Below, in pieces: positions 23,488-28,410 of a stretch of DNA of 28,410 bases. The DNA is from Opitutia bacterium UBA3151 (GTDB taxonomy: Bacteria; Verrucomicrobiota; Verrucomicrobiia; Opitutales; Seribacteraceae): the NCBI GenBank assembly GCA_002364975.1, contig DEYT01000012.1, positions 1 through 28,410 of the forward strand. Direction: 5' to 3'. Under the pieces are notes generated by a model. That model was given only the letters and a program-made list of their open reading frames with translations. It ran no database searches and was not told where the DNA came from. The position numbers and the translations under genes are program-made. Position 1 is the stretch's first letter. Each line of letters opens with the position of its first letter.

Positions 23488-24756
23488 CTACTTCCCTTTT
23501 TGCTGGATCCACCGTAATGCTTCCTGAAAACGTTTCTCTTCTATTTGATTTTCATCCTTCTTAAACTCCCCTCCACGCCCTTGGTTCCAAGTTTTTAAAT
23601 GTTCTAAAGATTTGGGTTCCAAAAAACCTTCTTTTTCGGCTTCATTTCGATCGCGACTGCGGAGAAAACGCCGGAGGGCATCATACCGATGGGAAGAGCC
23701 AACTCTCTTAAAATCATAGCCTTCGGATACGCTTGCCCGATCTTTCTCCGATCTTAACCGCTCTTGCTTCCACCCAATTTCTAAATTCTGTGAATTTTTA
23801 TTTGGGTCTTGCTGTTCCTGATCTCGAAGCACCCAAGTTGGTTTCCTCTGTTGTGAAGGATGAAGTGGGTCTGCCTTTCCCAGCTTGTGTGAGGAGGTTT
23901 CCTCTTTTCCCACATTGACGATCGGTACTCCACCTAGTTCCAAATCCGGTATAGGTAGCAAGCTGGTTTCCTTGGCAGTGCTGAAGTTTTTTTTTGATTT
24001 TTCTTGAGGTTTTAAAAGTTTCAAGCCCTTCCCCCTCTTTTCAGAAACCGTATTTTTGCCAAGCATAGAAGCAGCACTGGAAGTTTGGAGTAATCCAATC
24101 AATGGTTCAGTTTGTAGTGGCGAGGAAGCCGCCTCACCTGTTGCATCCAACACCTCCTGCTGCCCTTCCATTGCCAAAGCTTTCTGGGGACCAGGATCTT
24201 TTTTGATTTTCTCGATGATGGTTTCTCCCCCTTTACTCGGTACCTGATCTTTCGTTTTGAGTCTATTAGACTTTATTTTTTCAAGGGTGTTTTTTTTGAA
24301 AGAAATCTTTGCATCCATAATTTTGTCAGGGGCTTGATCCCCGAAGAAAAGCTTGGCTTCTGCATTCTCTTGAGAATCTAATCTCTGCTTTTCAGATGAT
24401 TTACTATGCTTCTCCTTGGAAGACTTGGTATTGCCTGAAATTGACTTTCCCAAACTCTTTTCGATGGTTTGAGTACTTTGAGAGAGCGGAGGAGCAGTCT
24501 CCTGTTTTACATAGGTGCTATCTTTTTCTATTTTCTTATCTTTAATACTTGAATCCATCTTCGAGCTCGGGGAAGATTCTTTGGTTATATCCTTTCCCTT
24601 CCCCGCTCGATTCTTTGCTAAATGAGAAGGGTCATTTTTACTCAAAGAGTGGACACTGTTTGGGGTTATACCATTCTCTATTTTTTTCTTGGCACAATTT
24701 GAGAAACCAATAATCACCAACGATAAAGCGAAAAACTTTTGTGATCCAAAGTGCAT
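23488..24756 (-). CDS. Lys/Ser-rich exported protein, possible lipoprotein
   Basis: 422 residues; I do not recognise it. The N-terminus (KFFALSLVIIGFSNC) is a short hydrophobic signal ending in Cys21 followed by AKKK. The residues before the Cys (F-S-N) are a poor match to the usual lipobox but tolerable in phyla with relaxed lipoboxes. Residues about 25-300 are low complexity, rich in Lys, Ser, Glu, Gln and Pro and probably disordered; the last 90 residues (DFKRVGSSHRYDALRRFL onwards) are charged and predicted helical by eye. There is no enzyme motif. It begins 11 bp after the stop of the large coiled-coil membrane protein, so the two are very likely co-expressed; the positively charged disordered region might bind an acidic partner such as polysaccharide or nucleic acid (inference only). 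Confidence 0.65.
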   Translation of the reverse strand: MHFGSQKFFALSLVIIGFSNCAKKKIENGITPNSVHSLSKNDPSHLAKNRAGKGKDITKESSPSSKMDSSIKDKKIEKDSTYVKQETAPPLSQSTQTIEKSLGKSISGNTKSSKEKHSKSSEKQRLDSQENAEAKLFFGDQAPDKIMDAKISFKKNTLEKIKSNRLKTKDQVPSKGGETIIEKIKKDPGPQKALAMEGQQEVLDATGEAASSPLQTEPLIGLLQTSSAASMLGKNTVSEKRGKGLKLLKPQEKSKKNFSTAKETSLLPIPDLELGGVPIVNVGKEETSSHKLGKADPLHPSQQRKPTWVLRDQEQQDPNKNSQNLEIGWKQERLRSEKDRASVSEGYDFKRVGSSHRYDALRRFLRSRDRNEAEKEGFLEPKSLEHLKTWNQGRGGEFKKDENQIEEKRFQEALRWIQQKGK

Positions 24757-24767
24757 TTGAATACAGT

Positions 24768-27491
24768 CTAATTTAAAGAGGAATCGAATGGATTTAGAGA
24801 TTCCACTAACAAATCAATAGCCAACCGCAAGGAGGCTCCCCCAGTCTCACTGGATTCAGCCTTAATCGAAAAAGTTCCATTGCGAGCCCCATGAATACGG
24901 CTTGCGCAATCCCATGAATTGAATGCTTCAAAGTCCTTTGATTGCTTAGGATCAATTCTTTCTAAAGTATTAACCACACTTTGGTAGTCTAAACGCTGGA
25001 GAAAAATTTCCACAAATTCTCCGAAAACGGTACTTAACCCGACCGCGTTCGGACTCTCTCTTACTTGATCCAGTAAACTCGCAACCTTAAGACCAAAACC
25101 TGCATCCAAAATATTTTTTTTATAATCATATTCCCCTTCGATGCTAACCCCATCCAGTCGACTCTTCGCTTTGATGCTCAAATCAAAAGACAACAAATCT
25201 CGAAAAGTGTTCAGTACTTCCGCTTCCTCAAGTGATTTCTTAAATGGATCAAAGAAATTCTCACCCAGTAGAAAAAGGGCGACATCGTAATCGTCCGTTC
25301 TTAATTTGGATACCAACTTTGGATGTAGTGTGTTCAAACCTTGACCGAACTGAAAAATAGACTGCATTTCAGCATCTAAAAAATCCGGGTCTGGCTGATC
25401 CGTCCACCAAGAGGTCAATAGCAACAGGCAATTTTGATCTAAACCAATTGATATATGGGCAGATTTGTGATGGATGGAATGAAAATCCGGCAGTTTATTT
25501 TGCCAAACTTTCCAATTTGGTTTTTGAGCCTTCAAATCAAGTTGGCTTAAAATAAAATTTTTGACTTTTTCATCACTTCCTATCGGCAAAATCAGACCAA
25601 ATAAGACATCACCCGGTCTATCTAATCGATAACTTTCACTGGGAAGCTGCATAAAATATAAAGCTCTTCCATTAGGTTTCACCCCACAGGACTGAGGATC
25701 CCAAACCATATCCTTGAGAAAAGGAACCCGAGCTAGAAGTTCATCAGGAATAATTTTCGGCATACCTACTTCCTCCACCATCCTCAAACTGGAAAAGCTG
25801 CAAACCCCAAAGGATTGTGCTGGAACATAGGCAAAAGCACGGTCATCCACCCGGTTGGAAACAAGTTCTCCGACTGGGTAGGTTCCCGTCGATTGCTTTT
25901 CGCTCAGCTTGGATTTCTCGGTTTCTGGTAGGATTTCATAAATTCCGTACAACAAAGCACATGCAGCAATTACAATCAGACCCACGGATTGAAAACCATT
26001 CTTCTTTTTTGCCTTATCAGAAGAGATAACTTCCTCCTCTTCTATCTTTTTTTCAAGGCTAGCATTAAAGGCAATCACCAATGCGACAGCGAGGGGATCA
26101 AATACGACCACTAGAATCAAAATAAACCACTTCACAACCCGGTTGACCGCCCGATCTAGAGCTTCTTCGATTAAGATTGGGTTCTCAGTGGCTTCAGCGA
26201 CGGCAACTTCTGAGTCAATCGCCCGAGCCACGAACTTAAATGAGCCAATGTCCGTAGAACGAATCTTTCCTTCTAGTTCCAAAATTCTCCTCTCCGCATC
26301 TTCTTTCTTGGTTTGAAGCACACTTTTTTTATCTTCGAGTTCTTCCGAGCTATCGGGGCCAAAAGCAGAACTAATCTCACTCATTGCAGTTATCTTCTTA
26401 CTTGCCTCCGCAATTTCAGATTCCAAAGCTTGAATTCTATCATCTACCGAGGATCTTGCCTGCTGCAGGTTTTCCAGTGCTGTCCTGATATTATCCGCTT
26501 GTTCTGCACCACCCGTAGTGAGATCGGTAATCTTTTGATTCGCATCCGCAATTTCTGCTTGAATTGACTCAATTCTTGAATCCAGGGAGCTATACCTTTG
26601 ATTGAAATCATCTCGTGCTTTCTGCACCGCGGCATTGATCTCGGTCAAGGATCGCCGCAGGGCTTCTCTCTCTTCCCCTTGAGTTTTCAATAATTCAGCT
26701 GCTTTTTTAAATCCATCTTCTTTGAGAAATCCTCCGGGTCCCTGGTCACGATACACCTTTACTGCAGCATCAAGTTCCGAAATTCTCTGATTGATTTTTT
26801 CTTCCTTTCCAACCTCCCTTTCAATGCGTTGATCACTCTCTGCCTTGGCTTGTTTACGATCCTCTTCTAGTTTTGCAACATCTGCTCGACGAAGAAGAAT
26901 TACCTCTTGCAGCCTCTTTTTTTCTTCTTCTCTTTTTTGTCGCTCTCCTAAGATCATTTCATCAGTTTCGTCAGCCAATCGAGCCTTGGATTGCTCCGCT
27001 GAAATGATGTCTTTTCTTCTCTCTTCAATGTATTTTTCAAGCCTTGCACTTTCGACTCCTTGTTTCTCCTCACGAAGTACCGATCCTCTTTGGCCCGATG
27101 CTTGATAGGCTTGAATGAGACGATCAAATTCACCTTGCTGACGCTGCAGGCTGGAAATTTCACTTTCATAGCCATCCACTTGGCTTAGGGTTTGCTCAAA
27201 TGCTTGAGACAAGTAGCCGTAGATGCCGGCTGAGGTAATACCGATGAGCAAAAGAACGGCCAGAGATAAATAAATCCTTAATTTTGTATTTGAAGATTTC
27301 CGATCCCGGTAAAGGAAAGATGCGGCAACCAGCTTACCAATTTCAAGGCTTGATGCCATCAGCATGATTGGAATGGTGAAGGTGCTTACCGCTCCAAAAG
27401 TAAGTGCAATCCCGCGCACACTGAAATAAGCTGCACATCCAGCAATAAAAAAAGCGGTTGCTCCGATAACCAAAGAAAATGGTTTCATCAT
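24768..27491 (-). CDS. Large coiled-coil membrane protein with C-terminal extracytoplasmic domain
   Basis: 907 residues. Three N-terminal membrane segments (about 5-22, 28-47 and 73-93) include a distinctive IMLMASSLEIGKLVAASFLY motif. A coiled coil of roughly 330 residues (about 100-430), rich in Glu, Lys, Arg and Gln with few Pro, follows. Two more membrane segments come next, WFILILVVVFDPLAVALVIA near 455-474 and SVGLIVIAACALLYGIYEIL near 502-521. The final 385 residues are globular, with DPQSCGVKPNGRALYFMQL recalling DUF4836-type domains of Bacteroidota (tentative). The membrane/coiled-coil half resembles coil-containing proteins that I recall from marine phage genomes. I chose the ATG at 27491 (MMKPFSLV); an upstream TTG at 27539 would add a charged, unlikely leader. 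The topology puts coil and C-terminal domain on opposite or the same side depending on segment count. Function unknown. Confidence 0.75.
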   Translation of the reverse strand: MMKPFSLVIGATAFFIAGCAAYFSVRGIALTFGAVSTFTIPIMLMASSLEIGKLVAASFLYRDRKSSNTKLRIYLSLAVLLLIGITSAGIYGYLSQAFEQTLSQVDGYESEISSLQRQQGEFDRLIQAYQASGQRGSVLREEKQGVESARLEKYIEERRKDIISAEQSKARLADETDEMILGERQKREEEKKRLQEVILLRRADVAKLEEDRKQAKAESDQRIEREVGKEEKINQRISELDAAVKVYRDQGPGGFLKEDGFKKAAELLKTQGEEREALRRSLTEINAAVQKARDDFNQRYSSLDSRIESIQAEIADANQKITDLTTGGAEQADNIRTALENLQQARSSVDDRIQALESEIAEASKKITAMSEISSAFGPDSSEELEDKKSVLQTKKEDAERRILELEGKIRSTDIGSFKFVARAIDSEVAVAEATENPILIEEALDRAVNRVVKWFILILVVVFDPLAVALVIAFNASLEKKIEEEEVISSDKAKKKNGFQSVGLIVIAACALLYGIYEILPETEKSKLSEKQSTGTYPVGELVSNRVDDRAFAYVPAQSFGVCSFSSLRMVEEVGMPKIIPDELLARVPFLKDMVWDPQSCGVKPNGRALYFMQLPSESYRLDRPGDVLFGLILPIGSDEKVKNFILSQLDLKAQKPNWKVWQNKLPDFHSIHHKSAHISIGLDQNCLLLLTSWWTDQPDPDFLDAEMQSIFQFGQGLNTLHPKLVSKLRTDDYDVALFLLGENFFDPFKKSLEEAEVLNTFRDLLSFDLSIKAKSRLDGVSIEGEYDYKKNILDAGFGLKVASLLDQVRESPNAVGLSTVFGEFVEIFLQRLDYQSVVNTLERIDPKQSKDFEAFNSWDCASRIHGARNGTFSIKAESSETGGASLRLAIDLLVESLNPFDSSLN

Positions 27492-27609
27492 TTTTTTTCT
27501 CAAATTTATGCGATCTAGGAAACAAGAACTTGTTCCCAATCTTTAATGTTATTCACGAAATAAGCTTTTCCGTTTCCATTTTATCAAAACCTCTTTTTGT
27601 TCGGGGTGG
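27492..27609. promoter_or_regulatory. Divergent intergenic region before the symporter
   Basis: This 118-bp AT-rich gap separates the divergent coiled-coil membrane protein and symporter genes and should contain both promoters. A GGGGTGG run directly in front of the symporter ATG may act as a ribosome-binding site, though it is very close to the start. No clear operator or -35/-10 pair was identified. Confidence 0.35.
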
Positions 27610-28410
27610 ATGGATTTACGCAATATCTTTACGGCATTTGACTGGACTGTGGTGATCGGATACTTGGTACTATCCACTCTTGTCGGTCACTTACTCGCGG
27701 GAAAACAATCCAATGTAAAAGATTTCTTTCTAGGTGGCCGAAGTCTTCCCTGGCCTGCAGTGAGTGGATCTATCATCGCGACGGAAATAAGTGGGGTCAC
27801 CTTCATCGGAGTGCCCGGAATGGTGTACGCGGCAAAGGGTGACTTTACTTATTTACAATGGGGAATTGGATCCATTGTTGCCCGGATCATTGTGGGCATT
27901 TTTTTCGTTCGGGCTTTTTATGAACGCGATATATACAGCCCTTACGACTACATGGGGAACCGGCTCGGAGAAGGGGTAAAAAGGCTCGCCACCATTGTAT
28001 TTCAAGTCGGGGGTATATTGGGACAAAGTGTTCGGGTTTTAGTCGCAGCCCTTGCCTTGCGAGTGGTCACGCCTCTTGAATATGAACCCTGTATCTGCAT
28101 CATTGGAGCGATTGCGATTGGATGGACTTTGATGGGAGGGATGCGCACCGTGATCTGGACTGATGTGATGCAGTTTTTCCTCTTTGTGGGAGCAGGGTTG
28201 TTCTCCTTTTTCTGGTTGCTAAACGGCATTGAAGGCGGATGGACGGAAATGATTTTTGTAGCGAATGAAGGTGAAAAATTCAACTTGCTCAACCTGACCA
28301 CCGATCCGGCAGTCGGCTTTACTCTTTGGGTCGCAATCATTGCGGTTCCTTTTCAAAATATTAGCATGTTTGGGGTTGACCAGCTGAATGCCCAGCGAAT
28401 GTTCTGTTGC
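27610..28410 (+). CDS. Sodium:solute symporter (SSS family), N-terminal part (cut by window edge)
   Basis: The visible 267 residues begin MDLRNIFTAFDWTVVIGYLV and show the SSS core: KDFFLGGRSLPWPAVSGSII (about 39-58), then ATEISGVTFIGVPGMVYA, the conserved sodium-site helix region, followed by QWGIGSIVARIIVGIFFVRAFY and MGGMRTVIWTDVMQFFLF (about 176-193), the family's GGxxAVxxTDxxQ signature with R-T-V. At least six membrane segments are present; the full protein is usually 500-600 residues. It probably imports a sugar, organic acid, nucleoside or sialic acid-type solute with sodium, consistent with a marine organism; the substrate is not readable. It is divergent from the coiled-coil membrane protein gene. 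No frameshift is seen before the edge. Confidence 0.92.
   Translation, partial: MDLRNIFTAFDWTVVIGYLVLSTLVGHLLAGKQSNVKDFFLGGRSLPWPAVSGSIIATEISGVTFIGVPGMVYAAKGDFTYLQWGIGSIVARIIVGIFFVRAFYERDIYSPYDYMGNRLGEGVKRLATIVFQVGGILGQSVRVLVAALALRVVTPLEYEPCICIIGAIAIGWTLMGGMRTVIWTDVMQFFLFVGAGLFSFFWLLNGIEGGWTEMIFVANEGEKFNLLNLTTDPAVGFTLWVAIIAVPFQNISMFGVDQLNAQRMFCC

Noticed and set aside
24768..27491. Prophage or phage remnant
   Set aside because: Only the membrane/coiled-coil module looks phage-like; there is no integrase, terminase, capsid, tail or lysis gene, no attachment repeat, and both flanks are ordinary chromosomal genes.
1..28410. CRISPR array, tRNA, rRNA or insertion sequence
   Set aside because: No regularly spaced direct repeats, no cloverleaf-like tRNA sequence in the gaps, no rRNA-like stretch, and no transposase reading frame or paired terminal repeats were seen by eye.

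Overview
The window looks like chromosomal DNA of a Verrucomicrobiota bacterium, probably a marine Opitutae/Puniceicoccales-type lineage. That placement is inferred from gene content: a Planctomycetes/Verrucomicrobia-style secreted beta-propeller protein starting DWPSWRG, a secreted protein with three SHD1-like domains, a DUF481-type outer-membrane protein, MFS and Gfo/Idh/MocA genes side by side, and adjacent gltX and glnS. Base composition looks moderate, most genes lack an obvious Shine-Dalgarno sequence, and coding density is high. I see no rRNA, tRNA, CRISPR array, transposase or integrase, and no gap above 300 bases without a gene.

Layout. 1-635 (-): start of carB, cut by the window edge. 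772-1437 (-): atypical SDR NAD(P)-binding protein. 1584-4811 (+): gltX and glnS, the two class I synthetases for Glu and Gln. 4924-9152 (+): MFS transporter, Gfo/Idh/MocA dehydrogenase and a secreted PQQ-type beta-propeller protein, separated by two intrinsic terminators. 9166-11597 (-): sppA then sufT. 11682-13781 (+): a conserved 484-aa protein of unknown function and a small methyltransferase-like protein, divergent from sppA. 13778-19052 (-): ExbB/TolQ, ExbD/TolR, GlcD-type FAD oxidoreductase, triple-SHD1 secreted protein, and secreted endonuclease/exonuclease/phosphatase-family protein, probably one transcription unit. 19199-23314 (+): pfkB-family kinase, tmk, DNA polymerase III delta-prime, HIT protein and DUF481 outer-membrane protein, tightly packed. 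23322-27491 (-): a 907-aa multi-pass coiled-coil membrane protein, a 422-aa Lys/Ser-rich exported protein, and a 44-residue single-span membrane peptide. 27610-28410 (+): start of a sodium:solute symporter, cut by the edge.

Most of the window is housekeeping: pyrimidine/arginine precursor synthesis, aminoacylation, dTMP synthesis, clamp loading, Fe-S maturation and membrane proteolysis. The least explained parts are the 23.3-27.5 kb minus-strand cluster, whose large protein joins a membrane/coiled-coil module that I associate with marine phage genomes to a large C-terminal extracytoplasmic domain; the 13.8-19.1 kb cluster, which places an ExbBD motor beside secreted proteins but no TonB/TolA partner; and the conserved 484-aa protein. 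All family assignments come from reading motifs; no database search was run.
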